The notes beneath the pieces are model-generated. The model saw only the letters and a program-made list of their open reading frames with translations. It made no database searches and was not told the DNA's origin. Shown one piece after another: positions 36,822-46,497 of a DNA stretch of 64,000 bases (within the stretch, counting starts at the first letter, position 1; every line of letters begins with the position of its first letter). The translations under genes were made by a program, and so were the position numbers. Origin of the DNA: CAVWQV01 sp963757115. GTDB taxonomy: Bacteria; Pseudomonadota; Alphaproteobacteria; Acetobacterales; Acetobacteraceae. Location: contig CAVWQV010000006.1 in NCBI GenBank assembly GCA_963757115.1, forward strand, positions 496,001-560,000, read 5' to 3'.

Positions 36822-37427
36822 ATGTCCGGGAAGCAAACCAAGATCCAGCAAGTAGGTGATGCAAACCGTTATTGGGGTGTTTGCGGGTTCACGAGCTCGC
36901 TTCAGTCCATCTACCAGCTGAACCCCGGCAAGAGGGAGCTCCTTATCGGCGCAGGGATCCCGACCAAAGTACTGGCAGAGATCAAAACCTATCTCATGTT
37001 GCTCAAGGCGGCCGGCAAGCAAGGGCTGCTGCAAGAGATCGAAACCTTCACGCGAAGCTTTCCGCCCACTGCCGCGGGCACGGATTTCAGCGGGTTCAGC
37101 ATCGACAAATATATAGAGCTCATCAATGATGCGGTCGGCAAACCTGATGAAGACCTCATGGACGAGGAGCTTCATTCAATTGGCATGCCTCCGCGCACCA
37201 TCGTCGACTACTTGGATCGCATGTGGCAGACCAAAGCGACCTTGTCCTTGTTTGAAACCGGCAAGGACGGTATTATCGGTGTCAAGAAAGACAACCGTAT
37301 AATGTATGGTGGTCTCTGCCACTACATGTATCGGTGGAAGGGGAAGATCCACACCTGGGGCACGACGAAAGGCAGTGTGAAGAAGGCGAACCCAGCTTAC
37401 AAGGTTATTCTCGTGATCGCGTTTTAG
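36822..37427 (+). CDS. Orphan protein in an AT-richer island; papain-like peptidase features possible
   Basis: 201 residues, not assignable to a family. By count two 60-base stretches (36841-36900, 36961-37020) are 53% G+C, well below the neighbours, suggesting transfer. Near the N-terminus a cysteine lies in RYWGVCGFTSSLQSIY (about C21); near the C-terminus a histidine follows glycines in YGGLCHYMYRWKGKIHTWG. This spacing (Q/C early, H followed about ten residues later by a W-G turn) recalls papain-like or C39-like peptidases, but no homology is proven. The stop TAG overlaps the right IS-like end, so the C-terminus may be truncated by an insertion. Confidence 0.55.
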   Translation: MSGKQTKIQQVGDANRYWGVCGFTSSLQSIYQLNPGKRELLIGAGIPTKVLAEIKTYLMLLKAAGKQGLLQEIETFTRSFPPTAAGTDFSGFSIDKYIELINDAVGKPDEDLMDEELHSIGMPPRTIVDYLDRMWQTKATLSLFETGKDGIIGVKKDNRIMYGGLCHYMYRWKGKIHTWGTTKGSVKKANPAYKVILVIAF

Positions 37428-37444
37428 GCTCCGGACTCATAACC
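37424..37444. repeat. IS5-type element end (right copy)
   Basis: TTAG followed by GCTCCGGACTCATAACC, directly adjoining the stop codon of a transposase fragment on the minus strand. It is a direct repeat (same orientation) of the copy at 36628-36649, with a few differences. Confidence 0.45.
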
Positions 37445-37725
37445 GGTAGCACATGGTAGCGGCGAGGCAGACCGAGGTCAGGAAGTTGCGGACGAGACGG
37501 TCGCATCGCGTGACGATGCGACGGAAGTCCTTCAGCCGGCCGAACACGCGTTCGATGGCGTTTCGCTGGCGATAGAAGTAAGGCGAGAAGCACCTCTTCC
37601 ACCGGCGTTGGCTTTTGGCGGAATGTTTGGTGCAGCACCTTTGCTCTCGATCTTGCGGCGGACGGCGCCGCTGTCATAGCCCTTGTCGCTGTGCAGCAGC
37701 CTCGCGTGCTGCTTGGTCTGCCGAG
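37437..37725 (-). pseudogene. IS5-family transposase, C-terminal fragment (frameshifted)
   Basis: Read on the minus strand: LLHSDKGYDSGAVRRKIESKGA ... FYRQRNAIERVFGRLKDFRR ... RNFLTSVCLAATMCYRL-stop. The Y-(2)-R-(3)-E signature of IS5-type DDE transposases is present, as is the second aspartate (HSDKGYD). A single base is missing near 37600, and the N-terminal two-thirds, with the first aspartate, is absent. Clearly a dead element. Confidence 0.8.
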
Positions 37726-37867
37726 CTGAATGGTGAGGCTGCGCACCTTCCGGTTAGCGAACGCGAACTAACGTTCTCAGTCCGGAATACTATCTGAGGC
37801 AAAGATCTAGAATTTGGCCCAGTGCCTGACCCGCGCGTGATGAGTGAAGTCGGCGGCAGAGCGGCCC

Positions 37868-38650
37868 TCACACTACCGGCGAACTGCCGCCATCCACGTT
37901 GATCGCGGTGCCGGTGACGTAGCCGGCACGGTCGGAGGCGAGAAAACAGGCGACATTCGCGAACTCCTCCGCCGTGCCCATGCGGCCGAGCGGCACGTTG
38001 GCGCCCATCTTGCCTGTGAACTCCTCAAACGGGACGTTGGCACCCTGGGCCGCGTGCCGGCGCACCCACTGATCGCTGACGATCAAGCCCACCAGCAGGG
38101 CGTTGACGAGCACGTTGTGCGGCGCGCCCTCGCCGGCCAGCACCTTGGTGAGCGCCATGCCGGCGGCGCGCGAGACGGCGGTGGGGGCGCTTCCCGCCCG
38201 GGGCGCCTTGGCGCCGATGTTGAGCACGTTGATGATGCGGCCCCAGCGCCGCTCCTTCATGCCCGGGAATACCAGCCGGGCTAGGCGGATCGCGGCGAAC
38301 AGCTTCAAGTCGAGATCGGCCTGCCACACCGCGTCGGTGATGTCCTCGAACTTGCCGGTCTGTGAGGTGCCGGCGTTGTTGACCAGGATGTCGATGGGGC
38401 CGAGGGCGCTGGTGACCGCGTCGTGCGCTCGCGCCACCTCGTCAGCTTTCGAGACATCAGCGGCAACCGCGACCACGCGGCCCTTGGCCGTGGCGGCGAT
38501 CACGCCCTTGGCTTCCTCGAGAGCGTCGGGGCGACGTGCGAGGATCGCGACGTCTGCGCCCGACGCTGCGAAAGATGTCGCCATTGCGAGGCCAAGGCCC
38601 TTGCTGGCGCCGGTGATCAGCGCTTTGCGGCCGTCGAGACGAACGTCCAT
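37868..38650 (-). CDS. Short-chain dehydrogenase-like protein lacking the YxxxK motif
   Basis: 260 residues with a classical SDR fold: cofactor motif TGASKGLG (14-21), VAADVSK and NNAGTSQTG (about 90). The place of the catalytic Tyr-x-x-x-Lys reads TAVSR in SAPTAVSRAAGMALTKVLAGE, so both Tyr and Lys are replaced. The C-terminal YVTGTAINVDGGSSPVV is standard. Either a divergent enzyme with another acid/base or a non-canonical member. A dehydrogenase-like gene lies 5 bases upstream, suggesting one operon. Confidence 0.88.
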   Translation of the reverse strand: MDVRLDGRKALITGASKGLGLAMATSFAASGADVAILARRPDALEEAKGVIAATAKGRVVAVAADVSKADEVARAHDAVTSALGPIDILVNNAGTSQTGKFEDITDAVWQADLDLKLFAAIRLARLVFPGMKERRWGRIINVLNIGAKAPRAGSAPTAVSRAAGMALTKVLAGEGAPHNVLVNALLVGLIVSDQWVRRHAAQGANVPFEEFTGKMGANVPLGRMGTAEEFANVACFLASDRAGYVTGTAINVDGGSSPVV

Positions 38651-38655
38651 CGTAG

Positions 38656-39515
38656 CTACTCCTTTCCCGCGACTGGGCCGCCGCCGAAGAACGTCCCGAG
38701 CGCCGCCCCGTCGCTCTGCCCGGACTTCGCATCGGCGGCGATCCGTTCATAAAGCCGGGCCGCCCCCGCGAGCATTGCGGTCCCCGCGTCCTCGTCGTCG
38801 ATGAAGCCGGCGATCTCCTCCATCTCCGCCACCCAGCGATACGCCTTCGGGGGCATGCGCGGCATCTGCCGTGATAGCCAGCCCCATAGCGCCGGCTGGC
38901 TGTCGGCCAGTTCGCGGCGTAGTGCGTCGGCGCTGCCGCCTCGCGTCGCGGCGAGCGCCATGACCGCGCCGAGGGCCGTGAAGCCCTTGGTGATCCCGGC
39001 ATACGACATTTTCAGCGCCGAGGCCGCGCCGACCGGGCCGTCCAGCACGCGGATGTCGAGGCCGTAGTCTCCGAGCACCGCGGCGCGCGCGGCCTCCGGG
39101 CCGGAAACGTACAGAGCGGGCCCCTTGCCGCCCGGCGCGGGCGGGCCGCCGATGATGCCGCCGTCCACGAACGGGCACCCCGTCGCGGCAATCGCGCTCG
39201 CGATGCGGGCGGCCGTGCCGGGGTTGACCGCGTTGCAATCGATGTAGTGCGGCTTCTTCCCGATTGGCGAAGCGAGGGGGCAAGCAGTTCGGCGAGCGAC
39301 AGGGCATCCCCGGGCGGCAGGATCGAGAGCACGAAGGACGCCTCGGCGATGCCGGCCTCGTCCGTTCCAATCATGCGCGCGGCGGCGGCGCGCGCAGCGG
39401 TCGCGGGGCTGCGTCCGGCAAGCAGGGTGCGCACCTCCACCCGATGCTCGGTCAGCCGCGCGCCGATCCCGGCACCCATGGCGCCGGGTGAAATGACGGC
39501 CACGACGAGGTCCAT
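38656..39515 (-). CDS. 6-phosphogluconate dehydrogenase-like NAD(P) oxidoreductase with DUF1932 domain (frameshifted)
   Basis: From the ATG at 39515: VAVISPGAMGAGIGARLTEH (Rossmann), then AEASFVLSILPPGDALSLAELLAP. The frame breaks near 39280, and KPHYIDCNAVNPGTAARIASAI, VDGGIIGGPP and ALKMSYAGITKGFTALGAVMALAA (catalytic lysine region) follow in another frame, to the stop at 38656. The C-terminal helical part matches the DUF1932 domain found in this oxidoreductase group. Substrate unknown. Paired with the SDR-like gene. Confidence 0.85.
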
Positions 39516-39730
39516 GCTCGCCTCCCTCAAAGCGCTCGAACACCCTGTCAGAACTCGATCATTCCGCGCAAATGCGGCGCCGGTTGGTTGCTTGACTTGC
39601 CGGTCGCCCCCCGTATGGTCGGGCCCAAGAGTGGCAGCCCGAGCGGTCGCCGGAACCATGAACAGGGAGCACGTCTTGGGAACACGCTTGGGCGCGATTG
39701 CCGGCCGCCCGCCGCCGCGTCCAGATTCCC

Positions 39731-40523
39731 ATGAACGTCGGCCCGCGCGCTGACATCGACGCCGCATTGCTCCAAGTTCGCAATGTCGTCGTCCGCTTCG
39801 GGGGCGTCGTTGCGCTCAACGGTGTTTCGTTCGATGTCGGCCGGCGGCAGATCTGCGGCCTGATCGGCCCGAACGGCTCCGGCAAGACCACGCTGTTCAA
39901 CTGCATCAGCGGCATCTATCGCTACGGCGAGGGCGAGATCCTGTTCGAAGGCCGCAAGCTCGCCGGCACCCCGCGTTACAAGATGATCGATCTTGGGCTC
40001 GGCCGTACATTCCAGAACCTCGCCTTGTTCCGCACGCTTTCAGTGCGCGAGAACGTGCTGGTCGGGGCGCACCACCTCGCCCGGACCGGGATCGTTCGTA
40101 ACGCGCTCCGGATGCCGCCGGTGCGCACCGAGGAACGCGACGCGGACGAGAAGCTCTACCGGCTGCTGCGCTTGCTCGATCTGGAGGCGGTGGCAGAGGT
40201 TCCGGTCGCCGCCTTGCCGTTCGGGACCCAGAAGCGGGTGGAGCTGGCCCGGGCGCTCATCAGCGAACCCAAGCTCCTGTTGCTGGACGAGCCGGCTGGG
40301 GGCCTCAACCACGGCGAGGTGGACGAACTCGGCGACTTGATCCGCTCCATCCGCGAGCAGTTCGAGTGCAGCGTGTTGCTGGTCGAGCATCATATGAGCC
40401 TGGTGATGCGGGTGTCCGACAAGGTGGTGGCGCTCGAGTTCGGCCAGAAGATCGCCGATGGCACGCCCGACGAGGTCCGTGCCGAGCCCGAGGTGATCCG
40501 CGCCTATCTCGGGGAGACGCACC

Positions 40524-40540
<17 letters not shown>
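39731..40540 (+). CDS. livG: Branched-chain amino-acid-type ABC transporter ATPase LivG
   Basis: 269 residues from the ATG at 39731. Walker A GPNGSGKTT, Q-loop in GRTFQNLALF (LivG-type), signature variant LPFGTQKRVELARAL, Walker B LLLLDEPAGG, and a switch histidine in LLVEHHMSLVM. It is first of four genes for a Liv (HAAT-family) importer and overlaps livF by 17 bases. No periplasmic binding protein gene accompanies it in this window. Substrates of such modules range from branched-chain amino acids to amides and small acids. Confidence 0.92.
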
Positions 40541-41237
<697 letters not shown>

Positions 41238-41252
41238 GGAGTCGCCGCGACC

Positions 41253-42125
41253 ATGCAGGGCGTCATCCACCAGATCCTGTCGGGTATCGCCACCGGGGGC
41301 ATTTACGCGTCCGTGGCGCTGGCGCTGGTGATGATCTACCAGGCGACGCACCACGTGAACTTCGCCCAAGGCGAGATGGCGACGCTTTCCACCTACATCG
41401 CCTGCACGATGGTGACAGCCGGCTGGTCCTACTGGGTGTCGTTCATCTTCACGGTCGTGGTGTCGTTCATCATGGGAGTGCTGGTCGAGCGCATCCTGAT
41501 GCGGCCGATGGAGAACGCGCCGGTGCTTGCCTCGGTCGGGATATTCATCGGTCTGCTTCTCATCGTTAACGCGATGACCGGCTGGATATGGGATTTCACC
41601 ATCAAAACGTTTCCGTGCCCGTTCAGTGGCTCGACCCCGCTGCTCGGCGGCTACCTGTCGGGCCACGAACTCGGTTCCACCGTGGTGACCCTGATCGTGC
41701 TGCTCGGGGTTTATCTGTTCTTCCGCCATACCAGCCTCGGTCTGGCCATGCGTGCCGCGGCCTACAACCCGCGCTCCAGTCGGCTCGTCGGCGTGCGTGT
41801 CGGCTGGATGCTGGCGCTGGGTTGGGGGCTCGCGGCGTCGATCGGCGCGGTCGCCGGGATGATGATTGCGCCCATCGTGTTCCTCGATCCGAACATGATG
41901 GGTGGCGTGCTGCTCTACGCCTTTGCCGGGGCGCTGCTCGGGGGCATCGAGAACCCGCTCGGCGCGGTGATCGGCGGCTTCGCCGTGGGCGTGATCGAGA
42001 ATCTCGGGGGTGCCTACGTGGTCGGCACCGAACTAAAGCTTTCGCTTGCGCTTGTCATCATTGTAGCCGTCTTGATGGTACGGCCGAACGGTCTGTTCGG
42101 CCGCGTCGTGATGAGCAGGGTGTAG
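41253..42125 (+). CDS. livH: Branched-chain amino-acid-type ABC transporter permease LivH
   Basis: 290 residues with about eight membrane helices. Typical LivH features: GGIYASVALALVMIYQATHHVNFAQGEMATL at the N-terminus, HTSLGLAMRAAAYNPRSSRLVGVRVGWM (the cytoplasmic EAA-like loop that contacts the ATPases) and GALLGGIENPLGAVIGGFAVGVIENL. Intact. livM follows 4 bases later. Confidence 0.93.
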   Translation: MQGVIHQILSGIATGGIYASVALALVMIYQATHHVNFAQGEMATLSTYIACTMVTAGWSYWVSFIFTVVVSFIMGVLVERILMRPMENAPVLASVGIFIGLLLIVNAMTGWIWDFTIKTFPCPFSGSTPLLGGYLSGHELGSTVVTLIVLLGVYLFFRHTSLGLAMRAAAYNPRSSRLVGVRVGWMLALGWGLAASIGAVAGMMIAPIVFLDPNMMGGVLLYAFAGALLGGIENPLGAVIGGFAVGVIENLGGAYVVGTELKLSLALVIIVAVLMVRPNGLFGRVVMSRV

Positions 42126-42129
42126 GTTC

Positions 42130-43147
42130 ATGAGCGAAGTCACCGCGGAAGCCACCGAGGCCGCGACCCCGCTCCGGGCGCAGGCCTCGCTTCGAACCGG
42201 CCCCGCGTCGGTCGTCCTCGTGGCCCTCGTGCTCCTGGCGCATCGCGCTCGCGTTCACCGCGAGCAACTACCACCTGTTCCAGCTGACCATGGTGGTGGT
42301 CTACGCCATCGCCATCCTCGGGCTTAACCTCGTCACCGGCTATAACGGCCAGATCTCGCTGGGGCACGGCGCGTTCTACGCGATTGGCGCCTACACTGCC
42401 GCGATCCTGATGTCGAACTGGGACGTTCCGTATTGGGCGACGATCCCGGTCGCCGCCGTCGTGAGCGCCGTCGTCGGTTGGCTGATCGGTTTTCCAGCGT
42501 TGCGGTTCACCGGCCTCTACCTGGCGCTGACCACGTTCGCGCTCGCGACCGCCGTACCGCAGCTGCTCAAGTTCAAGGGCATCGAGCAGTGGACCGGCGG
42601 CGTCCAGGGCATCGTGATCTCCAAGCCAGATGCGCCGTGGGGGCTGCCGCTGAGCTCGGACCAATACCTTTATCTGTTCACCCTGGCGGTCGGCGGCGCT
42701 GTTGTTCCTGCTCGCCTGGAACCTGATCCGAAGCCGGATCGGCCGCGCCATGATGGCGATCCGTGACCATGCGCTCGCTGCCGAGGCCATGGGCATCAAT
42801 ATCGCCCGCCTGAAGACGGGGACGTTTGCGGTCAGCGCCATGTATACCGGCATCGCGGGCGCCCTCAGCGCGATCGCGGTCGAGTTCGTCGCGCCCGACA
42901 GCTTCACGGTCAGTGTCGGTGTTCCTGTTCGTCGGCTTGATCGTCGGCGGCGTCGCGTCGCTCAGCGGCGCCTTGTTCGGGGCGGCGTTCATCGTGTTCA
43001 TCCCCAACGTGGCCGAGCAGGTGTCCAAGGCCGCGCCCGGAGCGGATCTACGGCGTGATCCTGATCGCGTTCATGTACCTGATGCCGGCGGGCGTGGCGG
43101 GCCTGCTGCAGCGCTTGTTCCATCGCGCCCTGTCGCGACGAAGCTGA
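42130..43147 (+). CDS. livM: Branched-chain amino-acid-type ABC transporter permease LivM (four frameshifts)
   Basis: The second permease, read across all frames: MSEVTAEATEAATP start at 42130; VVYAIAILGLNLVTGYNGQISLGHGAFYAIGAY and the family's ALRFTGLYLALTTFALA; LIRSRIGRAMMAIRDHALAAEAMGINIA (ATPase-contact loop); VGLIVGGVASLSGALFGAAF; and YGVILIAFMYLMPAGVAGLL to the stop at 43147. Indels lie near 42240, 42700, 42922 and 43040. About 338 residues when joined. Neighbouring livGFH are intact, so errors are likelier than decay. Confidence 0.88.
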
Positions 43148-43188
43148 TCCGGCTTGCCGTCGGGGCGCGCGCACCAAATCTCCCCCTC

Positions 43189-43724
43189 ATGTCCATCCTG
43201 AAAATCGCTCGCATGGGCCACCCCGTCCTGTTGCAGCGGGCCGAGCCGGTGCCCGACCCCGGTGCGCCCGACATCCGCCGCCTCGTCGCCGATATGCTTG
43301 AAACCATGGAGGACGCGGGCGGGGCCGGGCTTGCGGCCCCGCAGGTGCACGTGCCGCTCCGTTTGTTCGTCTTCCGGGTGCCTCCTGAGCGGGCGAGCGA
43401 CGAGGCGGACGATCGACCGATCCCCGACACAGTGGTGATCAATCCCGAGCTCGAGCTGGTGAGCGACCAGCGGGTGTTGCGCTGGGAGGGCTGCCTTTCC
43501 ATTCCGGGGCTTCGGGCAGCGGTGCCGCGCGCCCCCGCATTCGCTACCGTGGCGTGGATTGTGACGGCAATGCGGTGGGAGGGGAGGTCGGCGGCTTCCA
43601 CGCGGGGGTCGTGCAGCACGAGTACGACCATCTGGACGGCATTCTCTATCCGATGCGGATGACCGATTTCTCCCTGTTCGGCTTCACGGAGGAACTCGCG
43701 CGCGCGGCGTTGGCCAGCCGGTGA
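43189..43724 (+). CDS. def: Peptide deformylase (frameshifted)
   Basis: A metal enzyme that removes the formyl group from new proteins. Motif 1 is GAGLAAPQVHV (canonical GxGLAAxQ), motif 2 EGCLSIPGL (EGCLS). After RAAVPR the frame shifts near 43530, and motif 3 appears in the second frame as QHEYDHLDGILY (HEXXH), followed by FSLFGFTEELARAAL and the stop at 43724. About 178 residues. Its stop overlaps the COQ9 start by one base (TGATG). Confidence 0.92.
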
Positions 43725-44336
43725 TGCAGCCTCCCGAACGAAGCCCCGAGCGCGACGCGGCGGTCGACGCGCTGCTGCCTAACGTGCCGTTCGATGGTTG
43801 GACCTCGCGTGCGCTGCGGACGGCACTCGCCTCCATGGGACAGCCTGAGGACGACGCCATCCTGCTGTTCGCTGGCGGCAGCGCCGACATGGTCGAGACA
43901 TTCATCGACCTTGCCGACCGCCGCATGGAAGCGGAAGCCGCGACGCTCGACCTGTCCGCCATGCGGCTGCCCGACCGGGTGCGGGCGGTGCTGGCCCTTC
44001 GCCTGAGGCAGAACCGGCCGCATAAGGAAGCGATCCGCCGCGCCTTCGCCGTGCTGGCGCAGCCGCAGAACGCGCGCATCGCTGCGGCCGCGACGGCGCG
44101 GACCGTGGATGCGATCTGGCACGCCGCGGGCGACCGGTCGGCCGATTGGAGCTGGTACAGCAAGCGCGCGATCTTGGCCTCGATCTACAGCGCGACGCTG
44201 CTGTTCTGGCTCCGCGATGCGGACGAGGCGGACGGACCGACGCTCGCGTTCCTCGACCGGCAGCTGAAAAGGCCTGGCCCGCTTTGGTCGGCTACGCCGT
44301 CGCGCGACCAACTTGATGCGGCGGCGAGCCTCGTAG
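43724..44336 (+). CDS. coq9: COQ9-family ubiquinone biosynthesis protein (frameshifted at the 3' end)
   Basis: A lipid-binding accessory protein for ubiquinone synthesis. The N-terminal part VPFDGWTSRALRTALASMG is TetR-like; VETFIDLADRRMEAEA, VRAVLALRLRQNRPHKEAIRRAFAVLA and WHAAGDRSADWSWYSKRAILASIYSATLLFWLRD are characteristic. After FLDRQLK an indel near 44268 probably moves translation into a frame ending LARFGRLRRRATNLMRR and TAG at 44334-44336, which fits COQ9 C-termini. The uncorrected frame stays open to 44767 but would run into the next gene. Confidence 0.85.
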
Positions 44337-44630
44337 CAGGCCGAAACCGCCGGTCGGGGCAGATCGCCTGCCTCGGCACGAGGCAGGGACGTCGTCGCAT
44401 CCGCCGCCGCACTTCCATTAAATACGTGGCCGTACATGTACAGATCAAAACACAGGCGGCCCGGCTCACTCGGATCCGATGCCGGAGTGACGGCAAACAC
44501 CACCCTAGTTCACAGACTCGTGTTACCGCGAATTTAGGCCGCTTCCATAATTCCGCATCCGTTTCCAACCTCGCCAGTAATGGTTGGGTGGGCGGCTTTG
44601 GGCCGTCTGCTTTGCAGGGAGCTCCCTTAC

Positions 44631-45536
44631 GTGGATCAGCAGTACAAAACGACGCATGCCAGCCCGAACGCGGTGCAGCGTCGTTCGCTCATCGGCCAGT
44701 TCGGCGCGGGCGCCGCGGCGGTCATGGCGGCCGGCGCGGTTGCCGCCGGTGGGGCCGCGCTTGTTAGCAACCCCGCGGCGGCGCAGGCGGCGGTCTCGGA
44801 TGCCGACATCCTCAACTTCGCGCTGAACCTCGAGTACCTCGAGGCGGAGTTCTACATCCGGGCGTTTCTTGGCCAGGGATTGAGTGCAAACGACCGCGGA
44901 GGTGTCGGCGGCGCCGGCGGCTTCGTGCTTGGCGGCTCGGCCGTGCCCTTCAAAACGGCTGCGATCTTCGAGTATGCGCAGAAGCTTACGATCGACGAAG
45001 TCAATCATGTTCGGTTTCTCAGGCGTGCGCTCGGCGCAGCCGCGGTGGCGGCGCCGAACATCGACTTGTTGAACAGCTTCAATGCGCTGGCAGCGGAGGC
45101 TGGGCTGGTCCCGGCTGGCACGCAGTTCAACCCGTTCGCCGACGAGGTCAGCTTTCTGCTCGGCGCGTTCATATTTGAAGATGTCGGCGTGACGGCCTAC
45201 GCCGGTGCGGCCGCTCTGCTCAAAAATCCAGCGTACCTCAGTGCTGCGGCCAGCATTCTGGCGATCGAGGCCTATCACGGCGGGGCGGTCAGGACGGCGC
45301 TGGGCATGCTTGGCCAGCAAGCCGCAGCCAACGCGATCTCCGCCGTTCGTGCGAAGGCTGGCGGTGGCAATGAGCAGGGACTCTCAGTTGGTAATCTTCA
45401 AATCAACATCTCGCCGAGCGACAGCGACTCGCTGGCTTTCCGTCGCACAACGACCCAGGTGCTGGGAGTTGTTTACAACGGGGTCACGACGGGGGGCGGC
45501 TTCTTCCCCAATCAGGTAAACGGCACGATCCGGTAG
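44631..45536 (+). CDS. Exported ferritin-like protein (PF13668/desiccation-related type)
   Basis: 301 residues. Start GTG 44631, with GGGAG nine bases upstream; an ATG at 44580 lacks a ribosome-binding site. The N-terminus has a twin-arginine-like signal (QRRSLIG), a hydrophobic stretch and a cleavage-like PAAAQA, so export is likely. The mature part is a ferritin-like bundle: ILNFALNLEYLEAEFYIRAFLGQG, LTIDEVNHVRFLRRALG, FIFEDVGVTAYAGAA and ASILAIEAYHGGAVR supply E, E/H, E and E/H ligands. Function unknown; relatives are stress or desiccation proteins. Confidence 0.85.
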   Translation: MDQQYKTTHASPNAVQRRSLIGQFGAGAAAVMAAGAVAAGGAALVSNPAAAQAAVSDADILNFALNLEYLEAEFYIRAFLGQGLSANDRGGVGGAGGFVLGGSAVPFKTAAIFEYAQKLTIDEVNHVRFLRRALGAAAVAAPNIDLLNSFNALAAEAGLVPAGTQFNPFADEVSFLLGAFIFEDVGVTAYAGAAALLKNPAYLSAAASILAIEAYHGGAVRTALGMLGQQAAANAISAVRAKAGGGNEQGLSVGNLQINISPSDSDSLAFRRTTTQVLGVVYNGVTTGGGFFPNQVNGTIR

Positions 45537-46245
45537 CCCGCATTGCAAGACTGGGGCGGAAAACCACTCCGCCCCGGTTCACCTGGCGGAGTTCAGGTTC
45601 GTCCGAACGCCGACTTGCGGGACCTGCGATCGCGCGAGACCGGTCGATCGCCTCTGACCGACCAACCGGCGGGCCGCCGAAGCCGGCCAGGTTGCGCACG
45701 GAGGGCATGACGGCCGCCGCGTTGGCGAAAGGCGCCTGGACCGCCACCGCATTCGCGGTTGGTTCGACAGGGCGGGGATGCGGATCGAAGCTGGGTTGCA
45801 GAACGCGTGTGCCCGCGGGTCCGACGAGTGTGACCTTCTCGTGCTCGATTGCCTGGATGGTGTATTGGCCGACATGCTCGCCCAACGCCGCCACCACGGG
45901 TCGCTGGCCTTCATCGGCGGCGAAGATGGCGGTGCGCTGATCACCGCTCGTGATGACCCCTGATAGTCGCGGGAGGACAGCGGTCTGCGGCGCGGCAGGC
46001 GATTTGGCGTTCAAAGGAGGTCGGCGTTTGGGGGCGAACAAGGGGCGCGCCAGGATCGTGTCGACCAGCGCGGCCCGTCCCGGCGGCGCTACGATCGCTC
46101 CCGTGCTCGCAGACTGCGCGAGCGGCGATTTGGACACGACAACTGAGGAGTTGTCGTGGTCCGGGACGCTGGTAGTCAGCTCGACGCAGATCGTCCCGGC
46201 CAGAACCGCGCCGACCGCCATGAGAGCTTTTACCGGGCGGGACAT
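45484..46245 (-). CDS. GspC/PilP-like membrane-anchored protein
   Basis: About 253 residues from the ATG at 46245 (a GTG precedes it). One N-terminal helix (VKALMAVGAVLAGTICVEL), a polar linker, and a domain ILARPLFAPKRRPP ... LSGVITSGDQRTAIFAADEG ... VAALGEHVGQYTIQAIEHEKVTLVGPAGTRVLQPSF. The pattern 'pLFspsRRPp ... L.GVi..g....AI.....g....v.~G..v.....~I....V.l' is that of GspC-type periplasmic domains of type II secretion. The C-terminal ~60 residues look odd and overlap the ferritin gene antisense, so an indel may hide an earlier stop near 45579. No other gsp genes are in the window. Confidence 0.55.
   Translation of the reverse strand: MSRPVKALMAVGAVLAGTICVELTTSVPDHDNSSVVVSKSPLAQSASTGAIVAPPGRAALVDTILARPLFAPKRRPPLNAKSPAAPQTAVLPRLSGVITSGDQRTAIFAADEGQRPVVAALGEHVGQYTIQAIEHEKVTLVGPAGTRVLQPSFDPHPRPVEPTANAVAVQAPFANAAAVMPSVRNLAGFGGPPVGRSEAIDRSRAIAGPASRRSDEPELRQVNRGGVVFRPSLAMRATGSCRLPDWGRSRPPS
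45553..45575. terminator. Hairpin between convergent genes
   Basis: GGGGCGGA (45553-45560) and TCCGCCCC (45568-45575) are exact complements around AAACCAC. It lies 16 bases after the ferritin-like gene's stop. There is no strong T-run, so it is a moderate terminator candidate serving both convergent genes. Confidence 0.5.
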
Positions 46246-46497
46246 CACGACTGGCTCAATCTCGAGATCGATTTCGCATACAAGTTAGCCATCAGCAGTT
46301 TCGATCTTAATAATCAAATCATACTGCAGAACAGGTGCGGACCAAACTCAATTGTGCCGAACACGGCCGACGTTGGCGCGTCGCTTCCCTGATCTCCGTT
46401 CGCCCGATCGAACTCTCCACCTGCAGCCCGGCCGTTTGTTCCGATTGCTCGACAAGAATACGGTGCCTCTTCGCAGAGCGGGAGGCTCGAAAGAGCG

